DNA from: Leptospiraceae bacterium
Lineage (GTDB): Bacteria; Spirochaetota; Leptospiria; Leptospirales; Leptonemataceae
Length of the DNA: 15,945 nt
Reading direction: 5' to 3'
Assembly: GCA_020440935.1 (NCBI GenBank)
Contig: JAGRNC010000012.1
Span: 1-15,945, forward strand
Shown: in pieces, positions 1 to 8,179 of the stretch
Layout of the letters: the number at the start of each line of letters is the position of its first letter
Position numbering within the stretch: the first letter of the stretch is position 1
Notes under the pieces: model-generated
Database searches by the model: none
The model's input: the letters and a program-made list of their open reading frames with translations, nothing else
Told to the model about the DNA's origin: nothing
Made by a program: the position numbers and the translations under genes

Positions 1-204
1 TACGTCGCCGACAGTGGAAACAATCGAATTCGAAAGATCGAAAAAAGCACCGGCGTTGTAACGACTCTGGCGGGAAGTGGAAGTTCTGGAAGCGCCGATG
101 GCACAGGTACCGCGGCTACATTCAACAATCCCTTCGGCATTACCACAGACGGAACGTTTCTGTATGTCTCAGACGCTGGCGGTAACTTGATTAGAAAGAT
201 TTAG
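1..204 (+). CDS. NHL-repeat protein, C-terminal fragment (5' end outside window)
   Basis: Reading frame 1 is open from the first base to TAG at 202-204 and encodes the last 67 residues of a larger protein. It begins YVADSGNNRIRKIEKSTG and continues with VVTTLAGSG, an SADGTG turn and FNNPFGITTDG, then a second YVSDAGGNLIRKI unit at the very end. The YVAD-N-IRKI / TLAG / DGTG / F-P-GI pattern is the NHL beta-propeller blade; about one and a half blades are visible. Such proteins in spirochaetes are usually exported, often lipoproteins, with a propeller likely to bind protein or glycan, but the N-terminus is missing so location cannot be judged. The gene converges on the minus-strand Maf-like gene with 40 bp between stops and no visible terminator hairpin. 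Family call is firm; specific function unknown. Confidence 0.85.
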   Translation, partial: YVADSGNNRIRKIEKSTGVVTTLAGSGSSGSADGTGTAATFNNPFGITTDGTFLYVSDAGGNLIRKI

Positions 205-244
205 TGAGGTTGGAACTGTAACGAAATAACGCACTTATTGGCGG

Positions 245-2089
245 CTAATTTGTGTTGCTGATGTAGCGACTGGCAAACTGGAGAAATTCCCTGAGGGTCT
301 TTTTTAAATTTCGCTCATATACATCGTTGGAGCGATCTTCGCTAAGTTTCTCCTGATTTCGGCTGATATATACCTCGGTCTTTCGGATCAAAGCGCGCAG
401 GTCGGGGTATTCTTGCCACAGTTGCTCCGCTCGGGCGCGCGAATTACCGGAATTGGCAGATAGCCCGGCGACCTGATCATAGATTTGTTGCAGCGCTCTG
501 CGGATCGCATCTTTTTCTTCTGAGACTGTGGCGCCAAAGGCATTCAAGAGGACGTTTCTATAATCTGTGGAATCGTAGGTATTGCTCTTTTCCTGTGGCC
601 CCGATTCCATGGCTCGGGCCGGGACCGGCGCCGCCTCGGAATCGGCAAGCCGAATGCTATGCATTCCATGAATGAAGGCGCCGCCGCGCGAAAGGTTGAT
701 ACATTGCACTGGATCCTCGTCGCGCAAAGCCTCGATGGACTGTTCGAACCAGCTACGGTACAGGCTCAAAATAAAATCTCCGGAAAGCTCTCTGCCGTCC
801 ACAGATTGCACCGGAATGAGATCGCGCTTCTGCACCACTCGCTCGTTTATCGATTCCAGGCTTAGTTTTCGCGAAACCATGTTATTCCATCGCTCGTAGT
901 GATGGGTTCCCAGAGCGTGCAGCTGTCGATTGGTCCAGGCCAAATCCTGGCCAGCAAAATAGATTGTTCGAAACCCCAAAAATCGCAGCAGATCGAATGC
1001 CGAAGTGGCTACCGATCCGCCGGATTGCAGTCTACCCTGCGGACCGCAAAGCTGTTCCAGTTGATCCGTTCCTGGAGTGCGCAATTCTTCGGTGCTTCCA
1101 TCCGGGCGAAAAATCAGCCGTGCCGTGGAAGAGAAGATCCAGCCCCCTGGGCGCAAATGGATCGGCAGGGAAGGGTGGCAAACCAGGTCTGCGAAAATGA
1201 TAAGATCGCCCAGCTCTTCGCCCTGGAAATGCAGCATCGTTTGTTTTTGCGCATCCAGGATATGGACTCCGTGGGGTCGAATACCGGCGCGAAGTAGCGG
1301 TTTGAGCGCCGTGTCGCAGGCAAGAATAAAGAATTGATCCTTATTTTTTTGAATCCAGGGAATCGTCTCGGTAAGGCTGGGCCCCGCAGAGACCAGCAAT
1401 GCGGAGGCAGTCCCGGCGAATCGGTCCTGCCAGAAGTGCAGATTCCCGGGCTGATCGGGTCCGGATGCATGCATGGAATTTAGCAGAGTGTTTCGGAGCC
1501 AGAGAGGCTCGAATTCGAATCGAGTGAGCAGATCGGACATTCGTGACTGCAGAATCGCCCGCATCCGAATCTCCAAATCGGCATAGAAATCGGGCGCCCG
1601 GTCCACCGAGGCACGGTGTTTTAGAAAGCGGATTCCCTGGAAATTCTCGGCTGGCAGCCCTTCCAGGTAGTGCTCCAGGGAAACCTGGGACTCCGCTCCA
1701 AAGAATGCATGGCAGCCCGGAGTCCGCAAATAGTCCTCCAGTTCTGGAAATGGATGTGAATCCAGTGCACTTTCTTCTATATATAGAGCTCCCAGCGCGA
1801 GACGATGGTCCACCACTACACAGATCTGGCCGGGCAAGAGAGTCCTTGTGGCACCGAAGCACTGAGGATTGCCGGCCCCCAGAATAACGAGAATCTGAGT
1901 CCGTTTCAGGCCCTCGGCTGCGGCAAGCATACGATCGGCTTCGGTGCCCGGCGCATAGGCCGAGCAGGTAGGTCTTCCCTTTTCCAGCGGAATGGGCGTT
2001 CCATCGCGGGCCTCTCCGCGCACCAGATCCGGGGACGATTTTCCACGTAGAAAAGTAAGATAGGGCTTTCTTCCAAAGACATCTTGCAT
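245..2089 (-). CDS. DUF115 / MptE-like (Maf, motility-associated factor) family protein
   Basis: A 614-residue soluble protein of the Maf/DUF115 family, usually annotated as motility-associated factor glycosyltransferase or 6-hydroxymethylpterin diphosphokinase MptE-like. The family signatures are present: SAGPSLTE (234-241, the G-A-G-P-S-L loop), LACDTALKPLLRAGIRP (256-272), GGSVATSAFD (357-366) and FAGQDLAW (378-385). In flagellated bacteria these proteins are implicated in sialic- or pseudaminic-acid-type glycosylation of flagellin, which would suit periplasmic flagella. The N-terminal 200 residues match the Maf N-terminal region in layout; the last 110 residues are more charged and helical. 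The ATG at 2087-2089 is fixed by an in-frame TAG 12 bases upstream; no good Shine-Dalgarno is visible. No flagellar gene lies nearby, so the flagellar role is inferred from family alone. Confidence 0.85.
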   Translation of the reverse strand: MQDVFGRKPYLTFLRGKSSPDLVRGEARDGTPIPLEKGRPTCSAYAPGTEADRMLAAAEGLKRTQILVILGAGNPQCFGATRTLLPGQICVVVDHRLALGALYIEESALDSHPFPELEDYLRTPGCHAFFGAESQVSLEHYLEGLPAENFQGIRFLKHRASVDRAPDFYADLEIRMRAILQSRMSDLLTRFEFEPLWLRNTLLNSMHASGPDQPGNLHFWQDRFAGTASALLVSAGPSLTETIPWIQKNKDQFFILACDTALKPLLRAGIRPHGVHILDAQKQTMLHFQGEELGDLIIFADLVCHPSLPIHLRPGGWIFSSTARLIFRPDGSTEELRTPGTDQLEQLCGPQGRLQSGGSVATSAFDLLRFLGFRTIYFAGQDLAWTNRQLHALGTHHYERWNNMVSRKLSLESINERVVQKRDLIPVQSVDGRELSGDFILSLYRSWFEQSIEALRDEDPVQCINLSRGGAFIHGMHSIRLADSEAAPVPARAMESGPQEKSNTYDSTDYRNVLLNAFGATVSEEKDAIRRALQQIYDQVAGLSANSGNSRARAEQLWQEYPDLRALIRKTEVYISRNQEKLSEDRSNDVYERNLKKTLREFLQFASRYISNTN

Positions 2090-2237
2090 AAAACGGTTCT
2101 AGCCGGACTTTCAGGCCCGCTTGCGGTGGCTCTTCCAGTCCACCGCTTGAATACTTGACATGCCGGGGGCTGGCAGCCCTGCTGAATCCTTTCTGCATCC
2201 GGCAGGATCTGCTCCAAAGGACTTCCAGAGGAATTTC
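2090..2237. promoter_or_regulatory. Divergent intergenic region between Maf-like gene and smc, with two dyads
   Basis: This 148-bp stretch must hold the promoters of both divergent genes. A perfect 7-bp inverted repeat, GCGGTGG (2123-2129) and CCACCGC (2140-2146), has a 10-base loop. A second dyad, GGGCT (2167-2171) and AGCCC (2175-2179), has a 3-base loop. TTGACA at 2155-2160 is a perfect sigma-70 -35 hexamer pointing toward smc, but no convincing -10 lies 16-18 bases downstream, so a promoter call is weak. The dyads could be operator sites or RNA hairpins in the leaders. Confidence 0.3.
2227..2232 (+). promoter_or_regulatory. Ribosome binding site deciding the smc start
   Basis: AGAGGA lies 5 bases before the ATG at 2238. 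It favours that codon over the in-frame ATG at 2160, whose extra 26 residues (MPGAGSPAES...) do not resemble the start of any SMC protein. Confidence 0.7.
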
Positions 2238-5012
2238 ATGCACGTAAAAAAGATACGCATGGTTGGATTTAAATCCTTCGCGGATGAAACCGTCATCGAG
2301 CCCGGTGCCGGTATTACTGCCATTGTCGGCCCAAACGGCTGCGGTAAATCCAATATTGTGGATGCAGTGCGCTGGGTTCTGGGAGAAAAATCCGGGCGCG
2401 CCCTGCGCGGAAAGAATATGGAAGATGTAATCTTCCTGGGATCCGAAAAACGCAAGCAGTCCGGCATGGCGGAAGTGGAGATCCATTTTGATAATCTGGA
2501 CCGATCGCTTTCGGTGGACCAGGATGAAGTCAGCATCGGTCGACGACTGTACCTGAACAGCGCCTCGGAATACATATTAAACGGAAAACGGACCACACGC
2601 AAAGAAATCGAGCGCGTGCTCATGGATACGGGAATCGGCAAAACCGCCTATTCCATTATGGAGCAGGGCAGGATGTCGGAGATCCTCCGCGCCAGTCCCG
2701 AAGATCGAAGGCTTCTTTTTGACGAAGCCGCCGGCATTTCTAGATTCAAGGCAGAGCGCCAGGAAACTCTGAAGCGTCTGGACGATACAGAGCAAAACCT
2801 TTTGCGTCTTGGCGATATTCTTAAGGAAAAAGAGAAAGAGCTGGAAAACCTGGAGCGACAGGCGCGAAAAACGCGGCAGTATCTAAAACTGAAAGAACAC
2901 CTGGACAAACACGACAAGAATGTTCGCTACCTCAAATGGTCGGACCATGCCGCTCGACTGAAGGCCATCGAAGATAAGCTGGAAAAGCTGGCCCAGAAGA
3001 AACAAGAAATACTCGATAGAATTGAAAAGTCGGAGACCGAAGCCGAGCAGCTCGAAGTGCAGAACCAGGACGATCTGGAAAAGCGACATGCCCTGGATCG
3101 GCAGTATCATCAGACCTTATCTGTTATCGAATCCCTGCAAAAAGGCCAGCAAAGAGTACAACTGGAAATTGACGAACGTAGCCGACAAAAAGAACAAATC
3201 CAGGAACGGCTTACGGCTGAAGATAAGTTTCTAAAGGCTTCGCGCAAGAAGCTCGAGCAATCCATGCAGCTGGAACTGGATCTAAGTTCCGAGATCGACA
3301 CGCTTACACAAAAAAGCGCCGAACTACAAAAGGTAGTAGAACAGCTCGAAGTCGAAGTGCAGGAATTTCAGAAGAAAGAAGAAGCAAACCATACCGAATC
3401 GCAGCAGATCGAAAAAGATCAAAAGGCGGTGATGGATCAGCTGCGTGCGCTCACCGAGCAGTTGATTAATGACCTGGAAGCGCGGAAAAAGGACATCGAG
3501 GCGGCAGAAAAGAGCCGTAAAGCGCTCTCCGATGAAATGCTGGCTCGAATTCAGGAAGGCAAAGCAACCGTTGATACTTTGATCAAAGATATGAAGGCGG
3601 CCGCCGAGACAGATCTTTCTGCGAAGAAAGCTGGATGGTTGCAAAGCGTGGAAAGCCTTTCCTTTGCCACGCTACTCAAAGACTTTGATCAATATCAAAA
3701 ACTGGATGCGGAGTTTCGATCGCTATTCTTTGGCGAATCGGGCCTGATTTCGCGAAAAGAAGAGCTGGATCAAAAGATGAATCGATTCAACCAGCGAAAG
3801 GTTGAGATCACCAAAGAAAACCAGGAAATACAACAAAAGCGCAAACAAAATCTAACGCGAATCGAAAAAGAAAAGAATCGGCGCGTCGAGATTGAGCTGC
3901 AAATCCGAGATTACCAGGCGCGGCGGGATTCTTCGCAAGAAGCCAGGGATCAATTAGAGAATCAAATCGAACAATCCAGCGCCAGGTTGGCCTATTTAAA
4001 CGACGAAATCAAAAGCGTCGATCAGACCATGGCCAAGCTGCAAGAAGAACAAAAGCAGCAATCCACGGACCTGGAACGCAGTAACAAAGAAACCAGAGAT
4101 ACTTCGGCCAAGCTAGAAAGCATGCAGAAGAATATCGAAAAGGTCCGGGACCGAATCGCAAGCCTTCGAGAGAAAACTCGAAAGGATCGAGATTCCATTG
4201 AACGGTTGCTTCCGGAAGTTTCCCGCGAAGAGCGCGCCCAGGAAAATATCAGCGTTGCCCAGCAAACTCTGGAAGAAGAGCTATACAACGATTTTCAGAT
4301 GAGCCCGGGAGAGCTGGAAGCCGAATGCGGTAGTCGTCGGCTGAACAAAGAACAGGAACAATCCGAATTTCGCCGAATAAAAGGAGAGATCCAGGGGCTC
4401 GGTCAATTCAATGCGTTGGCTATCGATGAATATGCCCGCTGCGAAGAGGCCCTTAACGAGCTTCTGAAGCAAAAGCAGGACATCGAAGATGCGCGAAAGA
4501 ACATTCTTTCCATTCTTCAGGAAATCGATGAGAATTCCAGGGCATTGTTCAAAGATACGTTCGAGCGGATTCAGAATAATTTCACAGAAGTATTCCAGAC
4601 TCTGTTTAATGGCGGTCATGCAAGCCTCACTCTCACCGATGAAAACGACCCCATGAACAGCGGGGTGAGCATCATGGTGCAGCCTCCGGGCAAAAAGAAT
4701 ACTTCCATTACGCTTCTTTCGGGCGGGGAACAGAATATGACGGCCATTGCTCTGATGTTTGCCACTTATCTGGTGCGGCCATCTCCGTTCTGTCTTCTGG
4801 ATGAAATCGATGCTCCTCTGGATGACAACAACGTGCATCGATTCTTAAAGATGCTGGCAAGTTTTGCTCCCCGTAGTCAGTTTCTGGTGATCACGCACAA
4901 TAAGCTGACCATGGAGAAGGCAGGAGCGATTTTTGGAGTAACCCAGGAAGAGGCAGGAGTAACTCGCATTGTTTCCGTTCGTTTCCAGGATAGAAAGCAA
5001 GTCGTCTCCTGA
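2238..5012 (+). CDS. smc: Chromosome segregation protein SMC (short, no canonical hinge seen)
   Basis: SMC ATPase that dimerises and organises and segregates the chromosome with ScpAB-type partners. From ATG 2238 it has 924 residues and begins MHVKKIRMVGFKSFADET, the classic SMC N-terminus. Walker A is GPNGCGKS (31-38); the arginine-finger/Q-loop region and FDEAAGISRFK (about 161-171) follow; the ABC signature LSGGEQNMTA starts at 827; Walker B is FCLLDEIDAP (851-860), followed by the D-loop and the ITHNK switch. Charged heptad-rich coiled coil fills roughly 195-415 and 510-665. The middle (about 415-510) lacks the glycine-rich hinge fold expected in typical 1150-1200-residue SMCs; other spirochaete SMCs are also short. 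The frame is uninterrupted, so this is not a broken gene. It is the first gene after a divergent promoter region, and its last 44 bases overlap the following gene. Confidence 0.93.
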   Translation: MHVKKIRMVGFKSFADETVIEPGAGITAIVGPNGCGKSNIVDAVRWVLGEKSGRALRGKNMEDVIFLGSEKRKQSGMAEVEIHFDNLDRSLSVDQDEVSIGRRLYLNSASEYILNGKRTTRKEIERVLMDTGIGKTAYSIMEQGRMSEILRASPEDRRLLFDEAAGISRFKAERQETLKRLDDTEQNLLRLGDILKEKEKELENLERQARKTRQYLKLKEHLDKHDKNVRYLKWSDHAARLKAIEDKLEKLAQKKQEILDRIEKSETEAEQLEVQNQDDLEKRHALDRQYHQTLSVIESLQKGQQRVQLEIDERSRQKEQIQERLTAEDKFLKASRKKLEQSMQLELDLSSEIDTLTQKSAELQKVVEQLEVEVQEFQKKEEANHTESQQIEKDQKAVMDQLRALTEQLINDLEARKKDIEAAEKSRKALSDEMLARIQEGKATVDTLIKDMKAAAETDLSAKKAGWLQSVESLSFATLLKDFDQYQKLDAEFRSLFFGESGLISRKEELDQKMNRFNQRKVEITKENQEIQQKRKQNLTRIEKEKNRRVEIELQIRDYQARRDSSQEARDQLENQIEQSSARLAYLNDEIKSVDQTMAKLQEEQKQQSTDLERSNKETRDTSAKLESMQKNIEKVRDRIASLREKTRKDRDSIERLLPEVSREERAQENISVAQQTLEEELYNDFQMSPGELEAECGSRRLNKEQEQSEFRRIKGEIQGLGQFNALAIDEYARCEEALNELLKQKQDIEDARKNILSILQEIDENSRALFKDTFERIQNNFTEVFQTLFNGGHASLTLTDENDPMNSGVSIMVQPPGKKNTSITLLSGGEQNMTAIALMFATYLVRPSPFCLLDEIDAPLDDNNVHRFLKMLASFAPRSQFLVITHNKLTMEKAGAIFGVTQEEAGVTRIVSVRFQDRKQVVS

Positions 5013-6720
5013 GCAAGGGATCCGCATTGTTGCCGGAATCCGCAGTGGACGCGCAGCAAGATTTTTGATTCCAGGCATTCTCGGACGATCCCTGTTCTGG
5101 CGCAGGATTCGCTGGCGCCGTATTGCTTCGTTTCTTTCTATTGGTTTATTCGCGCATATACTATTTCTGACAATGGCCCCTTTTTCGCTGATCGCGGGGC
5201 CGGCCACCGAGCCCACTCCCATCGTCATAGCATCGCCTTCGCATAGAAATCTTAAGATCGTTCCATTTATAAACCTTACCGGGAATCGGTCGCTGGATTA
5301 TCTGGAATCTGGATTGCCGCAGATGATACTGAATGCAATGACGCTGCCCGTATTCTTGCAGGATTACAATCCGGCGGAAGTTCTGGTGGATCCGGCAGGA
5401 CGCGCCAGTAAAGCAGAAAGGTATCGCGCGCCCGAAGTAAAGCAAGAGAAGATTTCATCGGAAAAGATCAAAATACGTCTGGAAGGGAGCGTATATGCCT
5501 GGAAGGCCAATCAAGGCGAACTTGTGGACCGGGAGTCAGGCTTCCTCGTGGCGGCAAACATCGAGGCAGACTATCTGGTACAGGGGCGGATTACGGGGAC
5601 GACGGCTGCGCCCGTTCTAGAACTTCAATTCTACGATGCCGTATGGGGGAGGGTGATCAGTCGTAACTTTGCCCTATCTGCCGCCAATCCATACGATGAG
5701 ACCGGACTACAGCAGATTCGCTCGTTCCTGACCGCCCAGCTTCCCGGTCTGGCCTCCGGGCGGATCCGAGTAACATCTGCAAAGGAGGGTGCTCTTGTAT
5801 TTCTGGACGATGTGTACATGGGCAAGACGCCTCTGAATGTTTCTGTGGCTCCCGGAAAATACTCATTACGAGTCAGTCATGAACAATGTCAGGATGTGAC
5901 TCTTGATGCAGATTTAGGCAAGCAGCAAAGCTACAGTGTTGCCTGCGAGCCAGCCGGCGGCGCGGCAAGGCTCATTGTCCGAAGCGAGCCGGAGGGCGCC
6001 GAAGTCTATTTGAACGTTACTCGAATCGGAGTCACTCCTCTGGATGTGAGCAACTTGCCGGAAGGAACCCATCGTATTCGCATAAGCAAGGAAGGATATA
6101 TCGATCGATTCAAAGGAGTGGTTCTGCAATCCGACCGGCCTTCCACGGTATTTGTGGAAATGGAAAAGGGGGACACCGAGAAATACTATCGTGATCCTGG
6201 ATACGTCGCGGGCGATTGGACCAGAAGAGACCTGGGCTTTGGGCTTCTGTTGCAGAGTCTGGTTCTCGGTGGAGGATGGGCTTACAGCAAAACTCGAGCA
6301 AACGATGTGCGCGATTCGATTCGCAGCCAGATCCCGGCCCTGGCCTTTACCGACGTGAGCGGATTTTCGCTCTACCAGTTTTATCAAATCGAACAGAATC
6401 GTCTGGATGCTAAAACCTGGGATAATCGGGCCAACCTTTTTGAAGGAGCCGCCATTGGATCGTTGGCGCTGGCCGGATTGTTCTACTACCTGGCGTATAG
6501 CTTTGAGGACAAAGAGTTTGGCGAAGTATCGCGCTGGGAGCGATCCATGATGCAGGAAGATGGCATCGATGCTCGGGTCGCAAATTCAAATAGTCCGATC
6601 GCTAATTCGCAGCCACAGCCAATGCTGCTCTGGTCCGTGCAACCACGACCATTGGTATTTTCCCAGAGGCCTCAGTTATTCGAAACCGAGCACCGCCTGG
6701 GACTGCAAATCGCTTTCTAA
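4969..6720 (+). CDS. PEGA-domain envelope protein with TolB-N-like domain; start uncertain
   Basis: Up to 583 residues. A basic stretch (RRIRWRRIAS, 45-54) precedes one hydrophobic segment (about 53-77), which reads as a signal peptide or anchor. IVPFINLTGNRSLDYLESGL (97-116) resembles the TolB-N/CsgG-like fold in which an I-V-P-F-N-L-T-G strand opens the domain. Two tandem PEGA domains follow (265-325 and 333-398; the second carries EPEGAEVYLN, IGVTPLDV and GTHRIRISKEGY). Then come weakly hydrophobic stretches (about 423-440 and 492-512) and a tail ending GLQIAF. PEGA proteins are usually surface or periplasmic, but no specific function is known. TTG 4969 has AGGAG at 4955-4959 and overlaps smc by 44 bp, suggesting translational coupling. 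TTG 5065 would give a more typical signal peptide, and ATG 5173 is a third choice with no ribosome binding site. The stop lies 4 bp from the convergent acyltransferase stop. Confidence 0.8.
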   Translation: MFPFVSRIESKSSPEQGIRIVAGIRSGRAARFLIPGILGRSLFWRRIRWRRIASFLSIGLFAHILFLTMAPFSLIAGPATEPTPIVIASPSHRNLKIVPFINLTGNRSLDYLESGLPQMILNAMTLPVFLQDYNPAEVLVDPAGRASKAERYRAPEVKQEKISSEKIKIRLEGSVYAWKANQGELVDRESGFLVAANIEADYLVQGRITGTTAAPVLELQFYDAVWGRVISRNFALSAANPYDETGLQQIRSFLTAQLPGLASGRIRVTSAKEGALVFLDDVYMGKTPLNVSVAPGKYSLRVSHEQCQDVTLDADLGKQQSYSVACEPAGGAARLIVRSEPEGAEVYLNVTRIGVTPLDVSNLPEGTHRIRISKEGYIDRFKGVVLQSDRPSTVFVEMEKGDTEKYYRDPGYVAGDWTRRDLGFGLLLQSLVLGGGWAYSKTRANDVRDSIRSQIPALAFTDVSGFSLYQFYQIEQNRLDAKTWDNRANLFEGAAIGSLALAGLFYYLAYSFEDKEFGEVSRWERSMMQEDGIDARVANSNSPIANSQPQPMLLWSVQPRPLVFSQRPQLFETEHRLGLQIAF

Positions 6721-6724
6721 GAAA

Positions 6725-7573
6725 TTAAAGCTGTCTTGCTCTAGTTTTTCTGGGAACTTCTCTGGCGCTGGATCTTCTTTCTGCATGCAACGTCAGCGCA
6801 TATACCTGCTTTTGCAGATCTTCGGTTAATGCACGCGCTGCAGCCTTTTCCCCGGCGGCCCCTTCTTCCACTTTTGGAAAGTCGCTGGGCAGAATGGGAT
6901 GTCCTACATTGTAGAAGATACCGCGCTGAAATGCCTCACCCGAGAGAAAATTCCGCACATCGGAGAATCCAAATGCTCCATGAATGCCGGATGGTATAAT
7001 GGGCACCCTGGCTTTTAGCGCAAGCCTGGCTGTCATTGGTTTGAACGGACCCATGACACCTGTTTCGGTGCGCGTGCCTTCGGGAAAAATGGAAAGCAGA
7101 TGGCCTTCCGCCAGTAGATCGAGCATTTGCTCTTCGATTTCCTGGTAATAAGAAACCGCATCTTTGGCCGATTCCCCTTTGAAGGCTCGCTTGATGGGAT
7201 GGCCACCCCAGGTTTCTAGCTGGCTTCGGTGGAATAGTCCGTATAGCCGCAGTAGCGCTTCTACGCTCAGCCGCACCGGCGAGAACACTGGATGCGACCA
7301 ACCAGGAGCCATGGAAAGCATCTCCAGAATTTGATCGTCGGGTCGGAATAGTTCATCTTTGCCCAGGAAGTGGATGCGCCGGGAACAATAGATTCCCTGA
7401 ATCATCGCATCCAGGTAGTCTGTATGATTGCATACCAGGATGGCTCCACCCTTCTCGGGAATTGCCTCCATGCCTGTTACTTCAATGTGGAACAGCTGAT
7501 CCAGAGCCGTTCGTAAAATGTCGCGCACAGGTTCGAACGGAATGGTCGCTACCATTGTTGGTGATTCTGTCAT
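6725..7573 (-). CDS. Lysophospholipid acyltransferase, PlsC family
   Basis: A 282-residue acyltransferase of the PlsC/LPLAT family, probably transferring an acyl chain to lysophosphatidate or a related lipid at the inner face of the cytoplasmic membrane. The catalytic HX4D motif is H50-TDYL-D55 inside VCNHTDYLDA. FPEGTRTE (163-170) is the acyl-acceptor-binding motif III and VPIIPSGIHG (190-199) is motif IV. FLGKDELF (69-76) matches the usual motif II position. There is no strong transmembrane segment, so it is likely a peripheral membrane enzyme. ATG 7573 has AGGAAGG a few bases upstream. The C-terminus is very basic (RRSSAREVPRKTRARQL), possibly binding acidic lipid. Leptospirales carry several PlsC paralogues, so whether this is the main phospholipid enzyme or one acting on lipid A or ornithine lipids cannot be settled here. 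Confidence 0.92.
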   Translation of the reverse strand: MTESPTMVATIPFEPVRDILRTALDQLFHIEVTGMEAIPEKGGAILVCNHTDYLDAMIQGIYCSRRIHFLGKDELFRPDDQILEMLSMAPGWSHPVFSPVRLSVEALLRLYGLFHRSQLETWGGHPIKRAFKGESAKDAVSYYQEIEEQMLDLLAEGHLLSIFPEGTRTETGVMGPFKPMTARLALKARVPIIPSGIHGAFGFSDVRNFLSGEAFQRGIFYNVGHPILPSDFPKVEEGAAGEKAAARALTEDLQKQVYALTLHAERRSSAREVPRKTRARQL

Positions 7574-7612
7574 CGGCCTTCCTGGAATTACTGATTTACC
7601 CCTGAATGCAGA

Positions 7613-8164
7613 GTGATTCGATGGTACGTTGTGGGTCTTCTAAAGCAATCGAAATTTCCATTACTCATCCTTCTGGCCATCCATTGCGGAAACTACAATC
7701 CCGATCAATCTGGCCAGGGACCCACTTTTCGGCCCGAAGTTGACCTCGTCGGAAACTTCTACGGTCGGCAGATCATCTACGATAGAAATGACTCTATAGT
7801 AGAAACTGCAACCATAGATCGTAGCTGTGAGCTGGTGGACGGCCCTGCCATTTCCTGTGCTCTGCAAATACGGTACGAACGAGAAAATCGGAATGAGCAG
7901 CTACATCGGCGGTACGATCTAAAGTACAGAGAAGCCTTTGACGCTACCATCCAGCTCCATTCGGAGCGGGAAGATGCATCGGGAAAAATCCATGGAGCAG
8001 CATTTCACCTCAAAGGCGAGGGAAAGGTGCCCAATTCAAATGAGCCGGTAACAGAAGAAGTCCGCTTCATTGCATTGTCCGGCGGCGAATCCCTGGAAAC
8101 CATTCTTTACAGTTACTGGGGAATGCATGCCGGAAAGAGTGTCACTTTCTGGCGTCGACAATAA
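7613..8164 (+). CDS. Putative lipoprotein, unknown function
   Basis: A 183-residue protein that I do not recognise. The N-terminus has basic residues (R3, K11, K14) and then a hydrophobic core FPLLILLAIHC ending at C25, followed by GNYNPDQSGQG. This fits a loose spirochaetal lipobox with C25 as the lipidated residue, though His at -1 is unusual. The rest is hydrophilic and looks like alternating beta strands (NFYGRQIIYDRNDSIVETAT, then ALQIRYERE, YDLKYREAFDATIQLHSE), suggesting a small periplasmic beta-barrel or lipocalin-like fold, which is inference. The start is GTG 7613 (a TGA sits in frame at 7592-7594) or possibly GTG 7631; neither has a good Shine-Dalgarno. It is 15 bp upstream of glpX and probably the first gene of that operon, with only 39 bp separating it from the divergent acyltransferase. 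Confidence 0.7.
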   Translation: MIRWYVVGLLKQSKFPLLILLAIHCGNYNPDQSGQGPTFRPEVDLVGNFYGRQIIYDRNDSIVETATIDRSCELVDGPAISCALQIRYERENRNEQLHRRYDLKYREAFDATIQLHSEREDASGKIHGAAFHLKGEGKVPNSNEPVTEEVRFIALSGGESLETILYSYWGMHAGKSVTFWRRQ

Positions 8165-8179
8165 CGATCGGGGGGTAAG

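Noticed and set aside
899..1297. A 132-codon plus-strand frame antisense to the Maf-like gene
   Set aside because: No ribosome binding site or recognisable domain, and the opposite strand carries clear family motifs through the same bases.
2160..2237. An N-terminal extension of SMC from ATG 2160
   Set aside because: The 26 extra residues are Pro/Gly/Ser-rich and unlike any SMC start, the ATG overlaps the TTGACA element, and the AGAGGA site points to ATG 2238.
1341..2486. A 381-codon minus-strand frame overlapping the Maf-like gene and the smc start
   Set aside because: It crosses two well-supported genes in other frames, its translation is rich in Arg, Gly, Ser and Cys without any family pattern, and it would end inside the smc N-terminus. 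It is a shadow of the Maf-like gene's codon use.
4281..4838. A 185-codon minus-strand frame antisense to the smc 3' end
   Set aside because: It is antisense to the conserved ABC signature and Walker B region of smc and has no supporting start signal or family.
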